Below, one piece after another: positions 50,101-57,092 of a DNA stretch of 64,000 bases. Made by a program: the position numbers and the translations under genes. How positions within the stretch are numbered: position 1 is the stretch's first letter; every line of letters begins with the position of its first letter. Source of the DNA: Acidaminococcus fermentans_A (GTDB lineage Bacteria > Bacillota > Negativicutes > Acidaminococcales > Acidaminococcaceae); contig NZ_JBQOUY010000001.1 of the NCBI RefSeq assembly GCF_052216985.1, forward strand, positions 62,001 through 126,000. The letters are read 5' to 3'. Below the pieces are notes generated by a model. It saw only the letters and a program-made list of their open reading frames with translations, was not told where the DNA came from and did no database searches.

Positions 50101-53100
50101 GTTCCCGGCACTGACCTTCGTCCGGGTGAATTGGGCAGAAGTATCCTCGCTGCCCAGGCTGATCCCGTCAGAAGTCAGTACAGCCGTCTGTGCCTCCGTC
50201 CCGGTCTTGCCGTTGGTGAATTGGGCGATGGTGAGCCCGGTGAGCACAGGGCTCAGGCCGATGGTGTACTGGGTCTTGGAAGGATCCGACTGGTCATCGG
50301 CCACCACGCTGATGTTGGAGCCTTCCTTCACGGTGGTCAAAAGGCCCTTGACGATGCTGCCGTTCTGGATGCTCCCGATTACGTCGCTCAGTTCCCCTTC
50401 GGTAGCGGCCCGGTTGTCCACCAGCTGGGTGGTACTGGTATAGCTGGTGTTGGAAAGGCCGGTGATGGTGTTGGCAGCAATATTGGTGGATGCATTGGCC
50501 GTACTGTTCAGACGGATAGCACCCACAGCCACGCTCCCGGCCTTGACATTGCCGCTGACCTGGAGGGAAGAGCCTGCGATGGCCCCCGTCGTTCCGTCCA
50601 CCGTAACCGCAGTGGTCCCGGTGCCAAAGTATGCCGTCCCTTTCGTTCCATCCAGGCTGATGGCCGTTCCGTTGCTGCCCAGGGTCACCGTATCTTTCAG
50701 GTTCACGGTGTAACCCTTGGATCCGTCTGTATTATCAGAAGGCGTCACGTCCACATTCCCGGATCCGCTGACGGTGGAATGTTTCTTGGCTTCCGTCTGG
50801 GCGTTTTCCGCAGTTTCTTTCACTGCATGGAGCTGGCTGCCGTTCACGGCGTCAGCAGAAGTGGCAGAGACATCTCCCGCCTGTACCCCGTGGAGCTGCC
50901 GACCGCCCAGGTCCAGCTTCTGGGCCGTCAGGGTCACGGCGTTCCCACCGGTCGGGGGAGTGATGGTCAGGCCGTTCCCTGTCAGCTGGGTAGTAAAGTT
51001 CCCATTGCTGAAGGAAGCACCGGTCAGGCCGGTTAGATTTTTGGCCAGCCGGACTTCCAGTTTCCCGTCCGTGTCTGCCACCAGGCCGATGTTCTTGTCG
51101 CTGAGCTGGGTCAGGTTATCGACGCTGGTTTCGCCCCCGGTGAGGGTCAATGTTTCGTTGAGTTTTTTGGTCACTGGCGTGCCGCTGTCCCCGGCAAAGG
51201 TCATGCCCGCCCCATCCAACCGGGTGGTCAGGCCGCTGATATTCGTTGTATTGGTGCTGACCTTCTGGTTGGTGGCAAAGAGCTGGCTGCCGTTCACCGC
51301 ATCCGTACTGTCTGTGCTGAGCGCCCCGGCCTGGACAGCCGTCACTTTCTGGTTATTCGCATGGAGCCCATTGCTGTCGATATAGGTCTTTGTGCCTACT
51401 TGGTAAGCAGGGGCCGTCACCCCGCTGGCATCGATCTTCGTTTGGGAAGCCCCACTGTTGAAGGTGGCATCGGTCAGGCCCGTCAGGCTCTTGGCCAGCT
51501 GGACCGTCAAGCCGCCATTGCCGCTGGAGACCACACCGATGTTGCCGGTGGTCAGTTTTCCCGCATCATTGATGCCTCCAGTGATACTCAGGGTACTGTT
51601 CAGGGCCAGGGTGTTGGCCGTACCCGTATCCCCGGCAAAAGTATAGCCGTCACTGGTCAAAGCCACCAGATGGGCGTTGTTCTGGGCATCCAGATAGTCC
51701 AGGCGAGTGCTGCCGCTGGCATCCTGATCGGCCGTCAGGTAGAGCTGGGAACCGTTCTTCCCTTTGATGCCCACATAGCCATAAGTATCCGTCCCCACGG
51801 TGTTTTCGCCCAGGATGATAGGATAGTTCACCTTCCCCGTAGGACTGCTTTCCTTCGGGATCTGGGTCCCTACATAAATCTTGTTTTCCTGGATTTCCGG
51901 TGCCAGGGTCACGGTCAGTTCACCCTTATCGGTGACCTGGGTACTCAGGTTCTTGTGGCTCGTGTCACCGCCGGCCCCTTTCAGGATCACGGTGCCGCCG
52001 ATGGCCACACTGGTGGGGTTGGTATGGGAGCCTGCTGCGCTTTCCGCCCCGAAGGAAATCCCCTTGGCGGACCCATCAGCGTTCAGGATATTCGTCAACT
52101 GGCTGCCGATGATGGCATCAGTGGATGTACTGGAAATATCTCCCGCCTTTACGTTGGTGATTTTTTTCCCGCCATTGTCCAGTCCGCTGGCAGTGAGGGA
52201 GATTCCCGTATTCCCCAGTTTCAGTCCACTGCCATCGATGGTGGTGGTCCCGAACTGGGCGCTGGTCAGATTCTTCAGTTCCTGGCTCAGTTTGACCGTC
52301 AGGGAGCCGTCCGCACTGCTGGCCTGGACCCCGATATTGCCGTCACTGAGTTTGGTGGCATCGGCCCCGCCTTTGACCAGGAGGTAATTGGTAGTAGTGT
52401 CTTTTCCATACTCTTTAGCCCGCAGTTTCCGGGAAATGACATTGGTCCCCGTCACGGTTCCGGATTCACTGTCGATCTGCACCTGAGAATTATCCCCCCC
52501 AAAGGTCAATCCATCGGTAAGGGTTGCCACATGATGGGTATGGCCGGCCTGATCCGTATATTCCAGGCGGGTCATCCGGGATTTTCCTTCGCTGTCCGTA
52601 TAGTTAAAATCACTGCCCGGGATGGGGGAACCGGCATAGGACGTGATCACCGCCGAAGTGCCATTTCTCCCGTTGATGCCCACGTAGCCGATGGTGGCAT
52701 CAGTATTGTCCGTTCCCAGGACCACAGGATGGTTCACCCGGCTGTCCGTAGGATTGGCCAGGGCCGAGCCCACATCGATCCGGTCTTCCAACAGCTCTTT
52801 ATCCAGCAGGATCTGGAGTACGCCGTCCTGGTCCACGTAAGTTTTCAGGTTGGTGCCGGAGTACTTCACATTGTCTTTCGTACCCGCGCCTTTGATCAGG
52901 ATGGGGTCTTCTCCCAGTTTCCGGGAAATGGTACCGCCATCATTGCCTCCCACCTGGATGGTTTTATTTTCAAAGGCAGACAGATCACTGGAAACGGCAC
53001 TCAACTGACCGAAATTCACTGCATCTGTAGTGTCCGTCCCCTTGGCCAGGCCGGTGATCTTCTTGCTGCCCATGAAAAGACCGTTGCCGTTAAGGGAAAT

Positions 53101-54003
53101 ATCCGAAGTCCCGTCTGCTGTAGCAGCATTCTTTACGGTAATGCTGTTTTGGGCCGTCACGGAATCAAAGGAAGGCGTAGTGGTCATGACCACTTCCAGC
53201 CCGTCCCCGTTGACATTTTTCCGCACGCCCAAGTTGGCGGTGCTGGCTGCCCCGTCTTTCAGGGCATCCCCGGTGAGGCCGCCTGTGAGGTTGAAATTGC
53301 CTCCCAGGGACTGGGTGACTTTCTGGTTGTCGTTGCCCGTAAGGGAAAGCCCTTCCTGCTCTACGGCTTTCAGCTGGGCCACGTTCACGGCATCCGTATC
53401 GTTGGTGCCGGCAGCCAGGTTGGTGATCTGACGGGTATAGATTTTCTCCTCCGAATTGACCTTGAAGGTCCCTCCGCCTAGAGAGACGGATCCACTGGTA
53501 GATGTCCATACGGAATCAGCCTGGTTTGCCTTTTTGCTGCCACTGAGATAGCCTGCCAGGCCAGCGGCTGTACTGGCCTGGGAACCCGTACCCAAAGCCA
53601 CGCCGCCGGTAGCCGTGGCACTGGAAGTGCCGCCCAGAGCCACGCCGCCATAACTGGAGACAGTGGCACCGCCGCCCAAGGCCACCCCACCGAAACCAGA
53701 GGAATTGGAACTGTTGCCAAAGGCAATGGCTCCTGTCCCCTGTGCTTTCGCGTACGGACCTATGGCTATGGAACTATAGAGCGTATCATCATTCGATGCA
53801 CTCCCTGCCAAAGAAGAATAGCCGATAGCCAGGGATCCCACGCCATAAGCCTGGGCCTTATTCCCCGCTGCCAGGGAATTGAGCCCGTGGGCCCCGTCAT
53901 TCAGGTAATTGCTGCCCGTGCCCGTATCGGTGGCATTGACGCTGTAATAGCGGGTAGCCGTCTTGGCCACATTTTGTTCCACTTTTTCGATGGACTGGGC
54001 CAC
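41176..54003 (-). CDS. giant trimeric autotransporter adhesin, C-terminal 4,275 residues (no signal peptide)
   Basis: The main part of a YadA/Hia-type adhesin, in frame with the upstream fragment but cut off by one TAA. A second YadA-type head follows the break (LAIGYSSLAG, AIAFGNSSNSSG, VALGGGATVS, VALGTGSQAS). Then come about eight repeated blocks marked by (D/G/S)(G/K)NIGVV...LTVQLAKxLTGL, joined by necks (DAVNGSQL) and stalk segments (ARKHSTVSV). Residues about 4157-4216 form the four-strand anchor barrel (WSLSAGFGSYRN...INAGFSIAL). Unusually, a coiled coil of about 50 residues (EIRNLKQDNKAKDAQVKDLQ) follows the barrel and would end in the periplasm. Without the upstream fragment it has no way to be secreted. 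Confidence 0.9.
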   Translation of the reverse strand: MAQSIEKVEQNVAKTATRYYSVNATDTGTGSNYLNDGAHGLNSLAAGNKAQAYGVGSLAIGYSSLAGSASNDDTLYSSIAIGPYAKAQGTGAIAFGNSSNSSGFGGVALGGGATVSSYGGVALGGTSSATATGGVALGTGSQASTAAGLAGYLSGSKKANQADSVWTSTSGSVSLGGGTFKVNSEEKIYTRQITNLAAGTNDTDAVNVAQLKAVEQEGLSLTGNDNQKVTQSLGGNFNLTGGLTGDALKDGAASTANLGVRKNVNGDGLEVVMTTTPSFDSVTAQNSITVKNAATADGTSDISLNGNGLFMGSKKITGLAKGTDTTDAVNFGQLSAVSSDLSAFENKTIQVGGNDGGTISRKLGEDPILIKGAGTKDNVKYSGTNLKTYVDQDGVLQILLDKELLEDRIDVGSALANPTDSRVNHPVVLGTDNTDATIGYVGINGRNGTSAVITSYAGSPIPGSDFNYTDSEGKSRMTRLEYTDQAGHTHHVATLTDGLTFGGDNSQVQIDSESGTVTGTNVISRKLRAKEYGKDTTTNYLLVKGGADATKLSDGNIGVQASSADGSLTVKLSQELKNLTSAQFGTTTIDGSGLKLGNTGISLTASGLDNGGKKITNVKAGDISSTSTDAIIGSQLTNILNADGSAKGISFGAESAAGSHTNPTSVAIGGTVILKGAGGDTSHKNLSTQVTDKGELTVTLAPEIQENKIYVGTQIPKESSPTGKVNYPIILGENTVGTDTYGYVGIKGKNGSQLYLTADQDASGSTRLDYLDAQNNAHLVALTSDGYTFAGDTGTANTLALNSTLSITGGINDAGKLTTGNIGVVSSGNGGLTVQLAKSLTGLTDATFNSGASQTKIDASGVTAPAYQVGTKTYIDSNGLHANNQKVTAVQAGALSTDSTDAVNGSQLFATNQKVSTNTTNISGLTTRLDGAGMTFAGDSGTPVTKKLNETLTLTGGETSVDNLTQLSDKNIGLVADTDGKLEVRLAKNLTGLTGASFSNGNFTTQLTGNGLTITPPTGGNAVTLTAQKLDLGGRQLHGVQAGDVSATSADAVNGSQLHAVKETAENAQTEAKKHSTVSGSGNVDVTPSDNTDGSKGYTVNLKDTVTLGSNGTAISLDGTKGTAYFGTGTTAVTVDGTTGAIAGSSLQVSGNVKAGSVAVGAIRLNSTANASTNIAANTITGLSNTSYTSTTQLVDNRAATEGELSDVIGSIQNGSIVKGLLTTVKEGSNISVVADDQSDPSKTQYTIGLSPVLTGLTIAQFTNGKTGTEAQTAVLTSDGISLGSEDTSAQFTRTKVSAGNQQIKHVASGLTGTTYTDAADNNAATIGDLKAQNQTLTDTGIVFAGNMGEGTLALGKTAKIQGADLAAGTTLAEDYTTANLTTATVKAADGTVTTTIYGKKDMAGRSLSLGTQDTNGAIANPVAVLKAQAASSTDAAQTGHLVLKGTKPADTVTAAAQTSADIYIQDGSDELQPADSKKMTRVMYADESSGTHELATLEDGLKFKGDKGNTSAVLLNDTLTVTGGADTSKLTAGNIGVTSEGNQGLTIALAKELKDLTSVAVTGEKFATTLTGDGMTIAPVGSGAAASSLVINASTGINLGNRKVTGLTAGTIGADSTDAVNGSQLHTVQEVANQAQAEARKHSTVSVGDNNLVLTPTVESDTQGADYGLKLNNKVTLGTGDNQVVLDGSDTGKSSFGKSISFDAGTGAITAGTLTTSGRVTANGGVNVEDISLDSKTNTITGLNNTTFDQNNILDNRAATEGQLKSLVDQISSGTVTGGTTELTDGTNTHVSSKTENKVTTYTVNVDDALTHMASATFEKKDGDGNVTQTSVLDANGLILGTDADTTAARFTRSGISAGSQQIKNLGSGITGTDGTVSTYNTTITGQADYNNAASIGDVHKLVQEKAAVGTNVAGNNSTQAKLALGGTISVKGSDVALSSTETLTDKLANDYSSANVTTQVTGSDGNVTTTVYLKKDLVGRSLTLGTIGSDGNVAESDRTASLYQAQSQAKDDTALTGHLFLAGEKRTGAAVNPTVTHTSADLFVKDGAEGDNAKGDLLNPDYPVTRIYYKDEGNYTYALATMDDGFYAAGDSGKADILLNKTLNLKGGLTIGTGQTADALLTSGNIGVVADSSTDTLNLRLAKKLTGLTSAAFTGDTTSLTVDGTGLKLTPNAGSSAKALTLTSDQIDLGGRKLQNVGSGTVAEGSTDGVNGGDVYKVQQKAEAAQKEAAKHTTVSVSGDDLALQTTSNANGSTNYELKLKDQVTLGTETAKQIALDGANGTASVGQQITLEGETGKVTAASFSTTGNVAAGSVSVGGMTLNSAESHPADKDKTQWVDKDTLTGLSNVTYKADEIHESRAATEGQLQDVVSKIKNGDISGGALTSVSQGSNITVSSTPSTDGKKTDYQVSLAKDLSDLSSASFTNGKTGSDAQAAVVDATGLSLGQGEEAARFTRSGISAGGQQVTKVGSGLKKISDTSYLYDDTVAGQENYNHAANIGDVRTLLSDARDVFAGNNGTTATLTLGKTAAFQGSDVALTGSQTLEEALAADYSKANLTARTVGNSDGSVTTSLYMKQDLVGRSLNLGQIGSDGKVADPAARLYTQPASDTDSTLTGHLKLTGIKETQDGQTSSTSADIYVKDALGSDRTDKNRSETRLMYRDGVDQRDHAVATLDDGFYVQGDANQGNTLDLPLTSTLKIQGNTTAGSGLTAGNIGVVSDGKDTLTVQLADTLTGLKKISFADSTVSIGQEGINAGGKAISGVAAGSEETDAVNVKQLDEAKAAASAEVKAGKNVTVSKDTTSAQDGHAIYTVAADFQGADVSGSNAVVYDSDAKTQVTLGGSNSASPVKLTNLADGTISSTSTDAVTGRQLNEVITYRNQTINVAGDTGSAVKLNHGNTLKISGDPNISTSSSGSDTAKDGSLQVSLADNVYVKGIHIGSTYPSHSSTSVDSVALTADAANQTGILTLRGDATHVSDAYPRAQADISVLSADPDQTYAAAPFLQEVYQTDNSGTTTKNQPVRLAYRDNYNTAHQIATLDDGYVFSGDNGDKNLTEKLNGTVALRGMDNSHASQITSDTANTYLTKNNIGVVTKPKVLNEDGSTQGGEVEIRLAKDLTGLTSATFTNDNGDTAVIDAKNLKLTLNAQAEGKSPVSLTSNGLDNGKNKITNVQAGTSDLDAVNYGQIKSIINTDGNIKGLTFAAGDNTSATVHLGDTLKIAGATDQDGAQNIHTTVKDGTMTLQLDRKVQVDELHVGQKGSDAASLTAVKMDGETGSIGQLHLQGMGNAQANIMTKMGTASLASTDATTTRLTYNNGNVGNTHEVAILEDGLRFAGDNYVAASGSTLEQNVVKTQLDQTLHITGGQTETQQLTALTDKNIGVVAEDGGLSIRLAKVLDGMTDIYMGNNREIASHLTKTGLYLNPKSSTEYVAKFTADDGISAGNQTINDVADGVKDSDAATYGQLKEVESKASVATTLTVNHNQPEGSLTLTDTLDKDGIHHAYDVALSDKVTVGSAGQSITLDGTANTINGGSYVQFGGQHSSDGSVIANPLTIGWQSAPLLDLATNEEKGSQTGNFIDGLSNTSWDPMNVGYSPKRAATEGQLNDLEKQVWDNPLTFLGNHDADKTADESQGITAELGSKVRIIGTGTGEAGDFDASNLNVIAGKTPDGKSDALIIQMKKAPSFTTVHAGTPDAQGVYPVNVGQVTVTRDGKTETVDGVVITDGPMITKDGINNYGKQITHLKSGGIYNEEDKKYHYESDEVGTNAATIQDVKNIAQAVAQSETEAKRVTVSGVNDNITVTPAADNPNHYQVKLSDTLKLGQDSKSNPNILIDGQNGKVTVGSGSTGNNSVVIDGNGGTVIIGNGTSGHQKVTISGNDGTISGLTNRTIDASDFATKGRAATEEQLKQVADSVSNLDKTASKTDYQLVGEKDKEGNYTGDYKVSDDNQVKLHVQDQMHPDQVKDITIDNVAKASDLGDVSQISEDIRNKENNNVVDALNNLNQKVKDAANGSWESQIDGETVKKVKAGDVQNFTSGDNIELSNDNGAIKIATKKDVSFNKVTIGSGDSKMTLDKDGLQAGKVKVSSEEINAGGNRIQGVADGKEKDDVATVGQLEKIAGSAGQAINELGNHLNRMDNRINRVGAGAAALAALHPVETDGRWSLSAGFGSYRNANSLAFGTFYRASDNVLFNMGATVGNGENMINAGFSIALDRNPAVTGLTKAAMAREIRNLKQDNKAKDAQVKDLQNQVDALKKENDDTKAKLALIMAKLGM

Positions 54004-54006
54004 CCC

Positions 54007-56157
54007 TTAGAGCTGGCTGCCGTTGATAGCGTCCGTAGAAGTATTACTTACCCGGCCGGCGGCCACGTGGGTGATGGTCCGAGTCTGTTCCGTCGTTCCG
54101 CTGCCAGACCCTACACTGACGGTCCCGGTAGGATTGGTTCCGGCAAAATTATACGTAGTGGAATCGGAGGCTTCCCCATAGGTGTCCTTAATAGCCATGG
54201 AGGCCGTGCCTGTCGTATCCCCATTGTTCACTTGAGAACCGGCACCCAAAGCCACACTGGTCTTATTGCCGTTTTCTGCAGCTACAAAAGCGCCGCTGCC
54301 CAGGGCCACGCCTTTATCGGCATTGACTTTCGCGCTGTACCCCAAAACCGTACCTTCAGCGGCATTGGCTTCCGCCGATGTACCTACAGCCGTAGCGTGT
54401 TCTTTATTGTTCGTGACTTTGGTCTGATAACCGATGGCTACACTGCCATTGCCCGTACTGCTGCTGTTCTGGCCCAGGGCCAAAGAGTCCGTGCCGCTGG
54501 CCACCGCACCGGTACCCAAAGAAGCCGCCCCGCTGGCCGTGGCTTTGGCATCTGCCCCGATGCTCACAGAAGCACTGCCGGTGGTGGTATTGGAATCAGT
54601 CATGGCCCCGATATGGACGGACCGTTCTGCCGTAGATCTGGCATTGCCGCCGATGGCCACGGAGTTGGCATAGGCTCCGGAACCATGGCCGATAGCTACG
54701 GCGTTATCGTTCTGGGCGCTGGCATTCTGGCCCAGGGCTACACTGCTGGTGCCATTGGCCACGGAACCGGTACCGATGGCCGTTGTCCCCGTATTGGAAG
54801 CATTGGCCCCATTGCCCAGGGCTGTTCCTTGGGTCTGTGCCTTGGCATTGACGCCCACAGCGGTAGACTGGGTTCCAGTGGCCCCATCGTTGTTGTAGTT
54901 GCCGGCATTTTTCAGGCTGTCATCATTATCCCAAGTATTATTTTTTGTAACGCTGACAAAATGGCCGCCGCTGCCAGAGCCAGAACCGCCGCTGGTGCTC
55001 AGGTCAAAAGTCCGGGACCCGTCATCGTTGTATTTGGGCGTGATCTTCACCGTGCCGTCCGTGGAAGATAGAGTGGTCATGGAAGCCTTCAGCTGGGCCA
55101 CGTTGACGGCATCCGTGTCCTGGGTGCCGGCAGCGACGCCGCTGATTTGCCGGGTGATCCAGGTAGATCGATCCCCCGTAATATCCCCGATGGACAATCC
55201 GCCTTGAGTGGATTTCCAAACAGCAGAACCCAAGCTGTTTTTAAAGTTGGAATTACCGACGTTCCCTATATTTGTGCCTTCCCAGGGCGCATATCCCTGC
55301 TGGCCCGCATTGAGGCGCCAGTCGCTCTTGGAAAAGGCCCCCAAAGCAATGGCATCAGAACCAGAGGTATTCTGTGCCATATACCCGATGGCGATATTGC
55401 CGTTGCCCCCCTGGTTGGTTTCACTGCCTGTCCCGATGGCAATGCTGTTCGTATCCCCGGCCAAAGCTCCGTTAGTAGTAATATTCCCAGAATCATCAAC
55501 AGCAGCCGCCCCGATAGCAATCCCATTGTTGCGGTAAGTCTTTGCACCATTTCCCAATACGATACTGCTGGATTCAGCCTGGGTATTGGGGCCCAGAACG
55601 ACCGTGTACGGTTTGACACCGTTGGCACCGCTGCCGATGACCACGCTGTATTTGCCAGCTTGGGCCTGGTTCCCTGCTACAAAGCTATAGTCACCTCCAC
55701 TAAAAGTCTCTCCTAAAGAAATTGTATAGTTGGATGTGTTGTCCTTGTGATACGTCTGACCTAAGCTAAAAGAATGGGAAGAATTATTGTAATCGATATG
55801 CATCCCATTGACCACCAAATCAGAAAATCCTTTGGCAAAGGTAACATCACCATTAAAGGTTACAGAACCCCAGAAATTTGCAGGGGAATAAGAAGTCAGA
55901 TACCCCTGTGTCACATTGCTTTGTTCTCCAATCGTCAGGCCTTTGGTAAACATTCCATAGTCATTCCAGGTCGTCCCCGCCCAAGCTGTCCCGTTTCCCG
56001 TCAGCAGTCCCAACAACAGGGCCCTGGCCAAGAGAGAAATCCCTTTTCTTCCCTCATGGACGGATCTGCCCTTGGCCCCGTGGTTCCGGGCGATTTCCGA
56101 TACGACGACCCAGGTGCAGCGGACTTTGCTCCAAATGACTTTGTAGATCTTGTTCAT
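54007..56157 (-). CDS. giant trimeric autotransporter adhesin, N-terminal 716 residues with signal peptide
   Basis: This fragment starts with an extended signal peptide region (MNKIYKVIWSKVRCTWVVVSEIARNHGAKG) and the hydrophobic core LLARALLLGLLTGNGTAWA, the ESPR type used by large type V proteins. Then come YadA-like head repeats (SVVIGSGANG, SIVLGNGAK, GIAIGAAAV, SIAIGTGSE, VALGQNAS and others), a neck (DTDAVNVAQLKA), more head repeats, and the final STDAINGSQL before TAA. The next in-frame codons read GVAQSIEKVEQNV, so the normal GSQLYGVAQ neck has lost only its Tyr codon. GGGGAGGAG precedes the ATG. Confidence 0.9.
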   Translation of the reverse strand: MNKIYKVIWSKVRCTWVVVSEIARNHGAKGRSVHEGRKGISLLARALLLGLLTGNGTAWAGTTWNDYGMFTKGLTIGEQSNVTQGYLTSYSPANFWGSVTFNGDVTFAKGFSDLVVNGMHIDYNNSSHSFSLGQTYHKDNTSNYTISLGETFSGGDYSFVAGNQAQAGKYSVVIGSGANGVKPYTVVLGPNTQAESSSIVLGNGAKTYRNNGIAIGAAAVDDSGNITTNGALAGDTNSIAIGTGSETNQGGNGNIAIGYMAQNTSGSDAIALGAFSKSDWRLNAGQQGYAPWEGTNIGNVGNSNFKNSLGSAVWKSTQGGLSIGDITGDRSTWITRQISGVAAGTQDTDAVNVAQLKASMTTLSSTDGTVKITPKYNDDGSRTFDLSTSGGSGSGSGGHFVSVTKNNTWDNDDSLKNAGNYNNDGATGTQSTAVGVNAKAQTQGTALGNGANASNTGTTAIGTGSVANGTSSVALGQNASAQNDNAVAIGHGSGAYANSVAIGGNARSTAERSVHIGAMTDSNTTTGSASVSIGADAKATASGAASLGTGAVASGTDSLALGQNSSSTGNGSVAIGYQTKVTNNKEHATAVGTSAEANAAEGTVLGYSAKVNADKGVALGSGAFVAAENGNKTSVALGAGSQVNNGDTTGTASMAIKDTYGEASDSTTYNFAGTNPTGTVSVGSGSGTTEQTRTITHVAAGRVSNTSTDAINGSQL

Positions 56158-56398
56158 AGCTGGAAAACTCCTCCCCGTGTAAACAAGCAGAAAAAGCCCC
56201 TTTCCGGTCCTAGAGGACCAGAAGGATGCTTCTCATCAGTTTCCAAAATGAAAATGAATTTGTGTAACTGACCGGAAAGTCAGTGTTTCTCCTAGAAAAA
56301 GCAGCCGGAGCTGCTTACCGCAACCAGAAGAAGCCCCCGGAACTTCTCTCTGTTTGTTATAGATTTTGGTATATACACAAATCTTGAATGTATCTTTA
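56158..56398 (-). promoter_or_regulatory. long structured 5' leader of the adhesin with attenuator-like hairpin
   Basis: About 230 nt of untranslated leader precede the adhesin ATG. At 56316-56299 (minus strand) AAGCAGC, TCCG, GCTGCTT form a 7-bp stem with tetraloop followed directly by a T-run ending TTTC, which looks like an intrinsic terminator inside the leader. Two more perfect short stems follow (ACTGAC/GTCAGT around 56265, GGTCCT/AGGACC around 56210). No known riboswitch was recognised. Confidence 0.55.
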
Positions 56399-56427
56399 AT
56401 GATAGCATAACATGGGGTGGGTGACAA
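56399..56427 (-). promoter_or_regulatory. promoter of the adhesin
   Basis: TTGTCA (56427-56422), 17-nt spacer, TATCAT (56404-56399) on the minus strand. The remaining 56428-56518 of the intergenic gap shows nothing else clear. Confidence 0.65.
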
Positions 56428-56555
56428 GTTCCACGTCCTCTATCAGCCAGGCTTCCCAGTCTAGCTTTTTCCCATTTTTTACGTTTTCCTGTCAGACCTT
56501 TTACATTGCCCTTTTACAATGATGGATAGAAGCATCAGCCATAAGGAGGCATTGC

Positions 56556-57076
56556 ATGGACAAAATTTTTGTATCATCTACGCTGTTTTGGGGTTCCCAC
56601 TTTCAGAAATCCTGCCGTTAGTCCATCAAAATGGACTGGCTGGTCTGGAGCTCTGGGCCCAGCAGTTCTTCTTGGAAAACTTCCAGGGAGCTGAATATCT
56701 CCGTTATGTGGAGAAATATGGTTTGGAAAGCACCGTCCACGCCTGCAGCTGGGACCTGAACCTGGCTTCCGCCAATGCGGGCATCCGGGAAGCTTCCGTC
56801 CAACAGGTGATCCGTTCCCTGGAACTGGCTTCCCGGATCGGGGCCCGGGAGGTCACGGTCCATCCAGGGCATATGACCATGGTCTGCTGGCGGGAAGAAA
56901 GCGTCCGACTCTTGCAGCAGTCCCTCCACCGAATCGCCGCCACTGCCCATTCCCTCCAGATGCCGGTTTCACTGGAAATCATGGAGAAAATCAAAAAAGA
57001 ATTCGTAACGGATCCGGCTTCCATGGAGGAAGTCATCGGTTCCCTTTTCTCTTTCTTCTTCTTTTTACAAGAATAA
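56556..57076 (+). pseudogene. sugar-phosphate isomerase/epimerase-like TIM-barrel protein, frameshifted and 3'-truncated
   Basis: AAGGAGG and ATG at 56556 start MDKIFVSSTLFWG, but this frame stops after 22 codons. The expected continuation FPLSEILPLVHQNGLAGLELWAQQFF lies in another frame, restored by one extra G in the GGGG run at 56590-56593. The rest (LESTVHACSWDLNLASANAG, ELASRIGAREVTVHPGHMT, PVSLEIMEKIKKEF) matches the xylose-isomerase-like AP endonuclease family 2 fold. The frame ends near residue 175 with a low-complexity FSFFFFLQE, about 75 residues short of the family, right before the next ribosome site. Likely non-functional. Confidence 0.75.
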
Positions 57077-57092
57077 GGAGGCATCATTGAAC

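Noticed and set aside
41176..56157. Two independent adhesin genes instead of one broken gene
   Set aside because: The frames are in phase with only TAA GGG between them, the second has no signal peptide or ribosome site, and the neck motif is continuous across the stop.
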